The notes under the pieces were generated by a model that saw only the letters and a program-made list of their open reading frames with translations, was not told the origin of the DNA and did no database searches. Source: Alsobacter metallidurans (GTDB lineage Bacteria; Pseudomonadota; Alphaproteobacteria; Rhizobiales; Beijerinckiaceae). Taken from it: a stretch of DNA of 64,000 nucleotides. A program made the translations under genes and the position numbers. Each line of letters starts with the position of its first letter. The stretch's first letter is position 1. The stretch spans positions 1,741,782 through 1,805,781 of the forward strand of contig NZ_BMES01000001.1 in assembly GCF_014636935.1 (NCBI RefSeq), read 5' to 3'. Below, piece after piece: positions 43,433 to 51,396 of this stretch.

Positions 43433-44328
43433 ACGACGATCTGGCCGTTGTTGGGCCTTGGGCCGCCGAGAAGCTCGGCGACCTTCGCGAGTATCTTGAG
43501 TTTTACACGAAGGTTCTCAAGAACCAGCATACATGGTGCCAAGCAACAATTTTCGTAGATGCTTTCGCTGGTGCCGGGCGGGCACGCATCCGAACAAAAG
43601 AACGCAGCAACAGCGACGATCTAAATCTATTCCATGAGTTCGAGAGTGTGTCCGACACGGATGAAATCCAATATCTTAATGGATCTCCACGGGTCGCGTT
43701 GTCGATAAGCAACCCGTTCTCCCGCTATATCTTCATCGAAAGAGATCCAGATCGTGTTTCGAAATTAAATGAACTCTGCGAAGAATTCGGTTTGACCCGA
43801 ACTATGACCGTTCGTAGTGGGGATGCTAACGCAGAGCTTCTATCGATCGCGCAATCAGGGACCAATTGGCGTGTAACTCGGGCGGTTGCTTTTTTAGACC
43901 CATTTGGCATGCACGTCCCTTGGGAGACTATCGTTGCCTTGGCGAAGACCCAGGCTGTCGAGGTGATTATCAACTTCCCGCTTGGAATGGCTATCCAGCG
44001 TCTTATTCCAAGATCGGGTGATCTGACTCCAGCAAGACGGGAGGCACTGGACTCGTTTTTCGGCACACCGGATTGGTGGGATCAGGCTTATGAAACCAAT
44101 TCCGATCTGTTCGGGCCGAAAACGATCAAGCTCCGCGACTCTGGTAAACGCCTGCTTGGCTGGTATCGAGAGCGGCTCCGGGCCGCATTTGGTCATGTCT
44201 CGGCGGCCCGGCTGATTAGAAATACGCGCGGCGGACACCTGTACTACCTGATTTGGGCGGGGCCGCATCCTTTGGGCCTAAAGGGCGCGAACGCCATTCT
44301 GAATAAAGGCGATCGGGTGAAGCTCTAA
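43429..44328 (+). CDS. tcmP: TcmP, three-Cys-motif partner protein
   Basis: 299 residues. It opens with GPWAAEKLGDLREYLEFYTKVL and IFVDAFAGAGRARI near residue 40, has the acidic FIERDPDRV near 103, GDANAELL near 134 and FLDPFGMHVPW near 155. GAG, an acidic turn and DPFG match the order of motifs in Rossmann-fold methyltransferases, with DPFG in place of the catalytic DPPY. It could therefore modify a nucleobase, but the altered motif leaves activity open. Coupled to the DUF5131 gene by ATGA overlap. Codon use here is visibly more AT-rich than in the chromosome, a sign of transfer. Confidence 0.85.
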   Translation: MNDDLAVVGPWAAEKLGDLREYLEFYTKVLKNQHTWCQATIFVDAFAGAGRARIRTKERSNSDDLNLFHEFESVSDTDEIQYLNGSPRVALSISNPFSRYIFIERDPDRVSKLNELCEEFGLTRTMTVRSGDANAELLSIAQSGTNWRVTRAVAFLDPFGMHVPWETIVALAKTQAVEVIINFPLGMAIQRLIPRSGDLTPARREALDSFFGTPDWWDQAYETNSDLFGPKTIKLRDSGKRLLGWYRERLRAAFGHVSAARLIRNTRGGHLYYLIWAGPHPLGLKGANAILNKGDRVKL

Positions 44329-44490
44329 GACGTCCGCCACACCTGACACTCTGAGAAGGGCAATGAACATCGTTTCGCTGCCAATCCCAGACGCGCGAAG
44401 TTGCAGAAACAGAGAAGCTGAAGCGGAACGACTCGCTGCGCTCAAGGTTGAGTTCGCCAGTTGCGGCGTATCGAGTTGGGGAGGGCCAGG

Positions 44491-45399
44491 ATGGCTCCTC
44501 GTGCGAATTGGAAGGGCTATCTCAAGCTCTCCCTGGTGTCTTGCGCTGTGGCGCTCTATCCGGCCTCTAGCTCCTCCTCCCGGGTTTCGTTCAACACCCT
44601 GAACCGTCAGACCGGCAACAAGGTGAAGCGCATCTACGTCGACCCGGATACGGGCGAGGAGGTGACGAGCGACGACCAAGTCAAGGGCTACGCCGTCGCC
44701 AAGAACTCCTATGTGACGATCGACGACGCGGACCTGGACGCGATCAAAATCGAGAGCTCGCACACGGTCGACATTGAGAAGTTCGTGCCGCGCTCCGAGA
44801 TCGACCCCCGCTACATGGATGCGCCTTATTACATCGCTCCCGATGACCGCGTGGCTCAGGAGGCGTTCGCCGTGATCCGGGAGGCCATGCGCGAGGGCGG
44901 CATGGTGGCGCTGGCCCGGGTCGTGATCGCCCGGCGCGAGCGGATCATCATGATCGAGCCGTGGGGGAAGGGGCTACTCGGAACCGTGCTGCGGTACGGC
45001 TACGAGGTTCGAGACGCCGCGGCTTACTTCGAAGACATTCCGGACATGCCGATCCCGGCCGACATGAAGGACCTTGCGCACGTGATTGTGGAGCGCAAGG
45101 CCGGCCATTGGGATCCGGCCGAGTTCGAGGACCGCTACGAGACGGCTGTAGTCGAGATGCTGAAATCCAAGCAGGCTGGAGCCGTTGTAGCCGACGCGCC
45201 GACGGCGCCGCGGCCGAGCAACGTCGTTAATCTCATGGATGCGCTCCGACGAAGCATCGAGACCGAAAAGGCGGCATTGGCCGCCGCGGAGCCCAAGCCG
45301 CTTGCTGGGTCCAAAAAGCCGAAAGCGACTAAGAACGCAGAAGCTGTGACGCCGCCCGAGCCGAAGAAGGCCAAGGGCGGCTCACGAAAGCGGGGCTGA
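44491..45399 (+). CDS. ku: Ku, non-homologous end-joining protein
   Basis: 302 residues. RANWKGYLKLSLVSCAVALYP at the N-terminus, NRQTGNKVKRIYVD, AVAKNSYVTIDDADLDAI and YYIAPDDRVAQEAFAVIREAM are the core blocks of bacterial Ku, the ring that binds DNA double-strand ends. The C-terminal ~50 residues are Lys-rich, which in bacterial Ku aids DNA binding and LigD contact. ATG 44491 has GGGAGGG upstream. No ligD is present in the window, so it must use host LigD or act alone. 162 bases from tcmP. Confidence 0.93.
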   Translation: MAPRANWKGYLKLSLVSCAVALYPASSSSSRVSFNTLNRQTGNKVKRIYVDPDTGEEVTSDDQVKGYAVAKNSYVTIDDADLDAIKIESSHTVDIEKFVPRSEIDPRYMDAPYYIAPDDRVAQEAFAVIREAMREGGMVALARVVIARRERIIMIEPWGKGLLGTVLRYGYEVRDAAAYFEDIPDMPIPADMKDLAHVIVERKAGHWDPAEFEDRYETAVVEMLKSKQAGAVVADAPTAPRPSNVVNLMDALRRSIETEKAALAAAEPKPLAGSKKPKATKNAEAVTPPEPKKAKGGSRKRG

Positions 45400-45417
45400 A
45401 CAAGAACGCCGTGCTGC

Positions 45418-45618
45418 TTACTGCAGCGCCGGCCTAGCGAGGCTGTCGAGCGCCGGCCTCAGCCTCGCGATCTTCTGCCCTGGGGTTAGGTTCGCCCAGC
45501 CTGATCGATCAACTTCCCCGCCGAAACGCCTAACCTGTTCTGAGATCAGGTCGAGCATTTCAGCTGCCGGAAGGTCGGCTTCCTGAGCTTCTTTGAGGAT
45601 CTCGTAGGGGCAACGCAT
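45418..45618 (-). CDS. Small hypothetical protein, possible
   Basis: 66 residues from ATG 45618: MRCPYEILKEAQEADLPAAEMLDLISEQVRRFGG, then a tail ending ARPALQ. The first half looks like a genuine helical protein. It faces the Ku gene tail-to-tail, 18 bases from its stop. A longer frame to 45675 exists. Unknown function. Confidence 0.45.
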   Translation of the reverse strand: MRCPYEILKEAQEADLPAAEMLDLISEQVRRFGGEVDRSGWANLTPGQKIARLRPALDSLARPALQ

Positions 45619-45736
45619 CGCGACCGGCCCTCTCTGAGGATCACTGAGCAGACAACAATCAAGCCAAGGAGGCAAGCTGGGTTATCTCGATCGTTGACCG
45701 TAGCGGTGGACCAGCGGACGTCGCTACAATGCAGAT

Positions 45737-46396
45737 ATGTGCAATCTCTACAGCATGACCAAGAACCAGGCCGCGATCCTGGAGCTCACCCGGGCGATGC
45801 GCGACAGCACGGGTAATCTTCCGAGTTTGCCGGGGGTCTTCCCTGACCAGATGGCCCCGGTGGTGCGCAACGCGCCGGACGGCGTGCGCGATCTGGCGAT
45901 GCTGCGCTGGGGTATGCCGTGCCCGCCGGCCTATGGCGGCCAGCCCGTGACAAACATCCGGAACACCAAAAGCCCGCACTGGCGCGCCTGGCTGAAACCG
46001 GCCAACCGCTGTTTGGTCCCGTTCACGTCATTCTGCGAATACGAGGACACCAAGCCGCGGAAGACGCCGACTTGGTTCGCCTTGGACGAGAGCCGACCGC
46101 TGGCTTTCTTCGCCGGGATCTGGACGGGCTGGCATGGCGTGCGGGGCACCAAGGCCAATCCCATCGAGGGGCGGCACGAGCTGTTCGGGTTTTTGACCAC
46201 GGATGCCAACGCCGAGGTCGGAGCCGTCCACCCGAAGGCCATGCCGGCGATCTTGACCACGTCGGAAGAGTGGGAAGCCTGGCTAAATGCGCCGGCCGAG
46301 GAGGCGCTACGCCTCCAGCGGCCTTTGCCAGACAACAACCTCGTGGTTGTCGCTCGGGGGCTGCGGGAGGATGCACTCCCGGTGACGAGCCCTTAA
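45737..46396 (+). CDS. SRAP-family protein (YedK/HMCES type)
   Basis: 219 residues. The invariant Met-Cys start (MCNLYSMTK) exposes Cys2, which forms the thiazolidine crosslink with abasic sites in single-stranded DNA. TNIRNTKSPHW near 73 supplies the Asn, FTSFCEY near 98 the Glu (normally FYEW), and VHPKAMPAIL near 163 the His. The protein should shield abasic sites at stalled forks. Chromosomal copies are common in alphaproteobacteria, so an extra island copy next to Ku suggests a DNA-damage cassette. The ATG sits at the conserved start. Confidence 0.92.
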   Translation: MCNLYSMTKNQAAILELTRAMRDSTGNLPSLPGVFPDQMAPVVRNAPDGVRDLAMLRWGMPCPPAYGGQPVTNIRNTKSPHWRAWLKPANRCLVPFTSFCEYEDTKPRKTPTWFALDESRPLAFFAGIWTGWHGVRGTKANPIEGRHELFGFLTTDANAEVGAVHPKAMPAILTTSEEWEAWLNAPAEEALRLQRPLPDNNLVVVARGLREDALPVTSP

Positions 46397-46618
46397 GCTT
46401 CCGCCGATGCCTCGTCTGCGACGGGACTTCAGAGTCAGACTCCATGGGTATGTAGACGCTTGCCTCAGCTACGTCAGCGATCGCACGCTGGACAGCGGCC
46501 GTCGTCAGGTGTTTGGCAGAAATGTCACGCCCACGAACGCCTTACTCCAGTGTCGCTGTTGGGAGGAACAAGGCCCGCATACTTCAGTTGAGATCCGAAC
46601 GAGCGTCGGAGAACACCA

Positions 46619-47125
46619 ATGGCCAAACTCGAAATCCAAATCTCTGCGGCGCCCGACCACGCAACGCTTAGTTTCCAGGCCGAGGGTTCAACGCTAGCGA
46701 TCCAACTCGATGCAACTGACCTCGATCAACTGATCTACAAGCTTGCAAAGGCCCGGGCGCACCTCGCCGACGGCGTACCTTTGCAACTCGAGCCAGTCGC
46801 GATTATTGAGGCCGTTGCAGACCCAAATTGGCGCGTCAACAGGCCGATCGAGGGCGGCTTTCGCCCATTGCTTTTGCGCCATCCGGGATTTGGCTGGATC
46901 GGGTACGCGCTGTCGCAGCAGTCTGCCGCAGCGTTGGTGGAGCAGCTTACAGACGAGCCAGAAGAGCTGCGAGAAGCGGTCCCGACCACTCCAAAGCGGC
47001 ATTTTGCTGAACGCCCGCCGAGAGGCGCGTCCCGACCAATTCAAGCGCAAAAGACAGCGCGAAGGCATAACGAAGCGCAGCAAGAAATGCGGCTGAGCCA
47101 CGTAGGGCGAAATGAGCCAAAATAA
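46619..47125 (+). CDS. Hypothetical island protein
   Basis: 168 residues. The N-terminal ~110 residues read like a compact alpha/beta domain (MAKLEIQISAAPDHATLSFQ, LQLDATDLDQLIYKLAKARAHL, FRPLLLRHPGFGWIGYALSQQSAAALVEQL), then a basic tail. Repressor- or antitoxin-like folds have such layouts, but nothing specific is recognised. It stands alone, 222 bases after the SRAP gene. The gap between them holds no convincing gene. Confidence 0.6.
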   Translation: MAKLEIQISAAPDHATLSFQAEGSTLAIQLDATDLDQLIYKLAKARAHLADGVPLQLEPVAIIEAVADPNWRVNRPIEGGFRPLLLRHPGFGWIGYALSQQSAAALVEQLTDEPEELREAVPTTPKRHFAERPPRGASRPIQAQKTARRHNEAQQEMRLSHVGRNEPK

Positions 47126-47238
47126 TCCAGCCCTTTGTCACGGCAAATGCCTCGGGCTGGGATTAATCGAAGATGAACAGCGCGGCCATTTTAAGTTCAG
47201 GCAGCAGATGTAGGGTGCGCCCTTGATAGGAGGGTCCC

Positions 47239-47469
47239 ATGGCTACATTCAAGATTGGACTCGTTTCTCGGGATTTCCTCTACGGCGATTGTTTCGTTGA
47301 ATTCGTCGCCGAGGTGGATGGAATAACGTTTTACGACGCCTGCCAGAGGCACGCCGATACAGATGCAGCTTTCCGCGAGAGCTTCGACCAAAACTCGATG
47401 ATGTGCCGTGGACACAGGCTCGTTTCACTGGATCATTATGCTCGCGAGAAGCTCAAGGCCCCCTTGTAG
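47239..47469 (+). CDS. Small hypothetical protein
   Basis: 76 residues: MATFKIGLVSRDFLYGDCFVEFV followed by a charged segment and SLDHYAREKLKAPL. ATG has GGAGGG seven to eight bases upstream, a strong site, supporting it as real. The beta-rich opening and length resemble small DUF1488-like proteins, but the match is not firm. Function unknown. Confidence 0.55.
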   Translation: MATFKIGLVSRDFLYGDCFVEFVAEVDGITFYDACQRHADTDAAFRESFDQNSMMCRGHRLVSLDHYAREKLKAPL

Positions 47470-47693
47470 AACGTTGTTGATCACCTGAAGCCGCATTCGA
47501 TTTGGACGGCAGGGCGGTTTGCTGGACGTGCCGACCCCGTTCGCGCGAAAGCGGTCCGGATCTGTGTCAATACGGTCAAAAGCAGCTGGCATTGGATGTG
47601 CGGTGAACCGGGGAGCCCCTATCCGATGGGCGACAGATGTCCTCGAACGACCCGCCCCAGCCATCAAACCGTACAATCCGGAGTCTACAGATG

Positions 47694-48413
47694 CAGCATA
47701 TGACGTTAGAGACGCTGGAAAAAACCGGAAACGGGGCTCCCGGCTCGCTCGCGGCGAACGCAACCCATCTGGTAATCATCGACGACCGCATCCTGATGCG
47801 CGACTGCTTGGTTCGCTGCCTGCAGGCTATGGATCCGGCTCTGGTGATTTATCCCTTCAGTTCGCTTCGCGCTTGGCAGGATGCCGGCCTGCAGATCGGA
47901 GAACCTCCGCTTGTAATGGCGTTCCGCAGCAGCCGCAAAACGGCGGATGAAGAAATGCAACGCGACATCGCGGCTCTCGCGAAAGTCGACAACCCGCCGT
48001 CGATGGTGGTGGTGTCCGACGCGGAGGATTTCGAGTCGATCCTCGGCGCGCTCGAACTGGGCGCTCGCGGCTACATCCCGACCAGCGTCACCCTTGAGGT
48101 TGCGTTTGGCGCTCTTGGTCTGGTGAAAGCTGGCGGCGTTTTTGTACCTGCGTCCAGCGTGGTGCAGCAGCGCCCAGCCACTTATTCGCCCGCTCGCACT
48201 GAAGCGCCGGAGTTGCCATTCACCAGCCGCCAAGTCGCCGTTGCCAAAGCGCTCCGGGAGGGTAAGGCAAACAAGATTATCGCATATGAACTCAACATGT
48301 GTGAGAGCACAGTGAAGGTGCATGTCCGCAACATTATGAAGAAGCTTAAGGCCCGAAATCGCACTGAGGTGGCGTACAAAATTAGCACATTGTACTCGCA
48401 CGCGCAGCTTTGA
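47694..48413 (+). CDS. LuxR/NarL-type regulator with degenerate receiver domain
   Basis: 239 residues. The C-terminal LuxR HTH is clear: FTSRQVAVAKALREGKANKIIAYELNMCESTVKVHVRNIMKKL. The N-terminal half has a receiver-like fold starting LVIIDDRILMRDCL, but where the phospho-acceptor Asp should end beta-3 it reads PLVMAFRSSRK. It is therefore probably not regulated by phosphorylation. A longer frame starts at 47637; ATG 47694 or 47703 fits the domain better. Upstream 47470-47693 holds no gene. An island-encoded regulator for host or island genes. Confidence 0.8.
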   Translation, partial: QHMTLETLEKTGNGAPGSLAANATHLVIIDDRILMRDCLVRCLQAMDPALVIYPFSSLRAWQDAGLQIGEPPLVMAFRSSRKTADEEMQRDIAALAKVDNPPSMVVVSDAEDFESILGALELGARGYIPTSVTLEVAFGALGLVKAGGVFVPASSVVQQRPATYSPARTEAPELPFTSRQVAVAKALREGKANKIIAYELNMCESTVKVHVRNIMKKLKARNRTEVAYKISTLYSHAQL

Positions 48414-48690
48414 GCAGCTGCAAACGCCAAGCGGCCGAGAACAGATCCTGCGATCGCCGGAGCAATCGGCACAACGGAACGGCCATCGTCTTAAGGTGGC
48501 GTTAACCGACTCCGCCAACGTTGCGCCTGCAGGCGATCGACCGCGGCCTGCGACTTGACCCCTTTCGCTTCGGCGGAAGGGGTTCATCTCGCGCTCAAGA
48601 ACCTGGTCGTGATTGCCTGAGATCCAGCCGGATTGACTCTTGCTCTCCTCCCTGATGTTCTCTTTTCGTTCTAACGAAAAGAGCTACTCG

Positions 48691-48897
48691 ATGCCGACGT
48701 CGGACCCGCCGCCCGCAGCGCCAACCTACCCCACCGACGCCGATGTGGACGCGCTCTTGGCGGAGTTTGACGGCGACGCCCGGGCCGCGATCAAATCGCT
48801 GCTCGAGGATTTGGCAACGCTGGCCGACGATCGCGAGGCAAGCGTCTCGGCTGGCTTTGTCCGCGGCCGCCAGATCCGGATCGTGGGGCGGCCGTGA
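48691..48897 (+). CDS. Small acidic hypothetical protein
   Basis: 68 residues from ATG 48691: MPTSDPPPAAPTYPTDADVDALLAEFDGDARAAIKSLLEDLATL, then a short basic end. The helical DxxALLxxFDGDARAAI stretch is a familiar pattern in small rhizobial proteins without assigned function. Overlaps the next GTG start by four bases. An earlier frame from 48640 overlaps non-coding-looking sequence. The gap 48414-48690 shows nothing. Confidence 0.55.
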   Translation: MPTSDPPPAAPTYPTDADVDALLAEFDGDARAAIKSLLEDLATLADDREASVSAGFVRGRQIRIVGRP

Positions 48898-49145
48898 GGA
48901 CACGGCGGAGCGCATTGTCGGGAGCAGAGGCGAGCGAGCTTCTCCGGGCGGTGGAGGAGTGCCGCTCGGCGGCTGTCCGGGCGATCACACGCGCTCCGAT
49001 CGGCTCTGAAGGCGCTATCGCCTGCCGCGAGTTGCTGACCGTCCTGGACAACCTCGCTGGCGCCCTGACCGGCGACCACCGGCGGTTTTGGTCCAAGCCG
49101 CACTATACGCCCGAGGGCGGTGGAGGTCGGCCGGTCGGGGACTGA
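48894..49145 (+). CDS. Small hypothetical protein
   Basis: 83 residues from a GTG that overlaps the preceding stop (GTGA). It contains ASELLRAVEECRSAAVRAITRAPIGSEG and a helix, ending in a Gly-rich tail. Translational coupling to the previous gene is the best reason to accept it. Unknown function. Confidence 0.5.
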   Translation: MRTRRSALSGAEASELLRAVEECRSAAVRAITRAPIGSEGAIACRELLTVLDNLAGALTGDHRRFWSKPHYTPEGGGGRPVGD

Positions 49146-49163
49146 GCAGAGAGGAGAGCGACG

Positions 49164-49454
49164 ATGAGACAGACTAAGGAGCGTTCCCAGTCCGAGGCCG
49201 CTAGCAAGCGCGTGACCTACTACGTCGCGCTGCCTTTCACTCGCGACGAGGAAGGCGAACTGGCCGCCGGCGAGGCCGCCGAGTTCCAGAGTCCGGGCGC
49301 CGCAACGCAAGCTGCGAATGCGCTGGCGAAGAAGCACGGAGGAGCGGTGGCGTTTTCCCGGTCGGGCGACCCCTCGGTCGGCGAGTTCGACGACGCCGTC
49401 GTTCTGCTGAGTGTCGGAGATGTGCCGACCGATTTGGAGAGCTTCACGGGTTAA
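49164..49454 (+). CDS. Small hypothetical protein
   Basis: 96 residues. ATG follows GAGAGGAGAG, a strong ribosome site. The sequence VTYYVALPFTRDEEGELAAGEAAEFQSPGAATQAANALAKKHGGAVAFSRSGD reads like a small alpha/beta domain; similar short proteins occur on rhizobial islands and plasmids. Third of three packed small genes 48691-49454. Function unknown. Confidence 0.6.
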   Translation: MRQTKERSQSEAASKRVTYYVALPFTRDEEGELAAGEAAEFQSPGAATQAANALAKKHGGAVAFSRSGDPSVGEFDDAVVLLSVGDVPTDLESFTG

Positions 49455-49458
49455 TTGG

Positions 49459-49824
49459 TCAGACTAGCCCGTCGCAACCTCCAGCTCGCCGGATCTGCAC
49501 AATACACCAACCGTCGGCCGTGTTGCTCGCGCGGTCGTTCACAGCCTCGACCTGAACGCGACAGGTGGCGTCGGCGCCGACAGTAGGAACTCCATAAGAG
49601 CCCGGAAGAACGGTTGTTCTCGGCGCGCCAGCGAAAACGAACACTCGGGAGCCGCTCAGGTCATACTTGTCCACCGGCGTCAGCATCGTCGCGCTGATGA
49701 AGTCCGCAACCGTGCGGCCGAGGTAACCGTCCCACCGCGCTTGCTCCTGCTGCATCTGCTCCTGAGCGGTCACACATCCAGAAAGGGCGGTTGCCATAGC
49801 CACCACAACGAATACTCGAGCCAT
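49459..49824 (-). CDS. Small lipoprotein
   Basis: 121 residues. MARVFVVVAMATALSGC ends in a lipobox (LSGC), so Cys17 should be lipidated. The mature part begins VTAQEQMQQEQARWDGYLGRTVADFI and has VFVFAGAPRT and two Cys (positions ~88 and ~105-115) that may pair. It resembles small envelope lipoproteins of unknown role. 14 bases downstream of the integrase stop on the same strand, so it may share that transcript. Confidence 0.7.
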   Translation of the reverse strand: MARVFVVVAMATALSGCVTAQEQMQQEQARWDGYLGRTVADFISATMLTPVDKYDLSGSRVFVFAGAPRTTVLPGSYGVPTVGADATCRVQVEAVNDRASNTADGWCIVQIRRAGGCDGLV

Positions 49825-49838
49825 AACGGATCTCCATC

Positions 49839-51134
49839 CTACTGCAGTGTGGCTGAGGGCGGGCTTTTGAGGAGAGGGAGCTCGGGGAGGAGTAGGTTCG
49901 GAGCAGTCCGGCGAATTGTATCGGCGACGAAGGATGGCGCCAGGTGGGCGTAATGCTTTTCGGCCATCCTGGTATCAGAGTGACCGAGAGCCTCGGCGAC
50001 GACAATAAGCGGCGCGCCGGCCCGCACCATTGCGCTGGCGTAGGAGTGCCTCAGCTCGTGCAGGGTGAGATTGTCCAAGCCGGCCCGCTGCAGGGCTTCC
50101 TTGAAGCTCCTTTGGTATGTGGCCGGTTTCCAGCGTTCGCCCGCGATCCGGGATAGCAGGGGATCCTCGCCGGCCTTGCCACGGGCGAGCCTCGCAAACA
50201 GTGTTGCTCCACCTGGTGTGAGTGGCACGTGGCGCGCTTTCCCGCTCTTGCTCTCCGCAATGAAGATCGTACCGTTTGTGGGATCGAAATCTCGAGCACT
50301 CAGCCGAGCGAGCTCACCGAACCGAGCGCCCGTCATCAGCGCGGCCGCAATGAGGTCTCGCAGCGGGCCCTCGACGCTGTCGAGCAATCGCTGCTGTTCG
50401 TTGATGTCCAGGAACCGAACCCGTGCCGCTGTCGTGCCTCGGAAGGGTTTGGTGAGCCGCCAGGCGCTGTCGTCGTCTACGAGACGGTGGTCCCGAGCCC
50501 AATTGAGCGCTGCCTTTAGAAGGGTCAGAGTCCTATTCGCCGTGTCGCGCCGCCGGCGCAGGCCGTCGCTATCCCCAGCAGCGATCTCCCGAATGTTCTG
50601 TTTCGCCGCGCCCTTGGCTGTCCGCAGCCGCTTGGCCGATTTCGCCATCTCGTTGCGCCAGCGTGTGAGCCGATCGAGCGTCAGCTCTGTTACCATCAGG
50701 CCACCGAGCTTGGGCGAAATGTGCGTGCGAAATCGAGATCTTGCATCGTAGACCGACTTCATTCCCTCCGCTTCGCGAGCCTCGATGTAACGCTCGACAA
50801 CGCCGCCGACGGTGAGGGTAGGGGAGACCTTTACACCGCCTGCACGGATTGCCTTGGCCCAGGAGCGCGCACGATCGCGCGCCTGATCAGCGGACAAGAT
50901 CTCCGCGCCATCCGCAGCCGCCACATCGTCGGCCCGACCTAAGCGGGTCTGGATCCGTTTGCCGTCCGGGTCACGCGTGGCGGCGAGCCAAGCTCCGCCT
51001 CCTCCTCGCGTGCCGCGGCCCCGTCTGTAACCAAGTCTCACTCCCGGGCTGATGACCTCCCATTCGGGTGTGTCAGACAGCGGCAGAGTTGACCGGCTCG
51101 TGCGCGTCGAAAGGGAGCTGCGGCGGTGGGCCAT
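49839..51134 (-). CDS. Tyrosine integrase of the island
   Basis: 431 residues. A SAM-like N-terminal DNA-binding domain (about 95-190) is followed by the catalytic domain: the first Arg in TGARFGELARL near 270, HELRHSYASAM near 361, GHSDTRMAEKHYAHL near 388 with the nucleophile Tyr. Matches phage/island integrases that use tRNA 3' ends. The ATG at 51134 lies 125 bases from the right attachment repeat and 7 bases from the right copy of the 20-bp repeat. Transcribed away from attR into the island. Confidence 0.93.
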   Translation of the reverse strand: MAHRRSSLSTRTSRSTLPLSDTPEWEVISPGVRLGYRRGRGTRGGGGAWLAATRDPDGKRIQTRLGRADDVAAADGAEILSADQARDRARSWAKAIRAGGVKVSPTLTVGGVVERYIEAREAEGMKSVYDARSRFRTHISPKLGGLMVTELTLDRLTRWRNEMAKSAKRLRTAKGAAKQNIREIAAGDSDGLRRRRDTANRTLTLLKAALNWARDHRLVDDDSAWRLTKPFRGTTAARVRFLDINEQQRLLDSVEGPLRDLIAAALMTGARFGELARLSARDFDPTNGTIFIAESKSGKARHVPLTPGGATLFARLARGKAGEDPLLSRIAGERWKPATYQRSFKEALQRAGLDNLTLHELRHSYASAMVRAGAPLIVVAEALGHSDTRMAEKHYAHLAPSFVADTIRRTAPNLLLPELPLLKSPPSATLQ

Positions 51135-51141
51135 CTGACGC

Positions 51142-51161
51142 TTTCGTTGTCGAATTCGTTG
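51142..51161 (+). repeat. Right copy of the 20-bp subterminal repeat
   Basis: Identical to 8291-8310 and in the same orientation. It lies just upstream of the integrase ATG and 98 bases inside attR. In the circular form the two copies would flank the 48-bp core on both sides, as arm-type integrase sites do. It could also overlap the int promoter and allow self-regulation. Confidence 0.6.
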
Positions 51162-51259
51162 ACTTCCACGTCAGGAGACACGGTGATACGATATGCGTCA
51201 AGATGTTGTTTTCTCGTGATCTCACAACGGATCAGAGGGTCTCAGGTGGTCGCAGATTA

Positions 51260-51307
51260 CGCCCTTTCACGGCGAAAACACGGGTTCGAGTCCCGTTGGG
51301 CGCGCCA
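51260..51307 (+). repeat. attR: right 48-bp attachment repeat
   Basis: Exact copy of the 3' part of tRNA-Glu, from the anticodon arm through CCA. The 5' half of a tRNA is missing, so it is a repeat and not a gene. It marks the right end of the island. Confidence 0.85.
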
Positions 51308-51330
51308 CCTCAATGCTAAAGCATTGAGGT
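51307..51330. repeat. 24-bp palindrome at the outer edge of attR
   Basis: ACCTCAATGCT-AA-AGCATTGAGGT, a perfect inverted repeat with 11-base arms that starts on the last base of the tRNA copy. It lacks a T-run. It may be the old terminator region of the tRNA gene or an end of the older element whose integrase remnant follows. Confidence 0.5.
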
Positions 51331-51396
51331 GCATCATCTTCTCGCAAAGTCAGCGGCTTAGCTCGGCGCATTGCTACACTTGCGTGCTACACGGGC

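Larger units (their letters stand above)
8220..51307. mobile_element. Genomic island (or composite) at tRNA-Glu, about 43 kb
   Basis: The outer limits are a 48-base perfect direct repeat: the 3' part of tRNA-Glu (8220-8267) and a detached copy (51260-51307). A tyrosine integrase gene starts 125 bases inside the right repeat. A second, 20-base direct repeat occurs inside both ends (8291 and 51142), as expected if both ends come from one attP. The right half (30.2-51.3 kb) is phage- and island-like. The left half (9.4-30.2 kb) looks like host DNA in composition and carries a phosphorus-acquisition block, so it may be cargo, or chromosomal DNA trapped between two insertions. The limits are visible in the sequence; the single-element reading is inference. 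Confidence 0.7.

Noticed and set aside
44363-44602. A 79-codon frame with a good ribosome site just before Ku.
   Set aside because: It overlaps the Ku coding region by over 100 bases and its second half is clearly the shadow of Ku; at most a short leader peptide.
46407-46697. A 96-codon plus-strand frame after the SRAP gene.
   Set aside because: Its end overlaps the next gene in another frame and the translation is not protein-like.
51260-51307. Second tRNA-Glu gene.
   Set aside because: Only the anticodon-arm to CCA part is present; the 5' half and D-arm are missing, so it is an attachment repeat.
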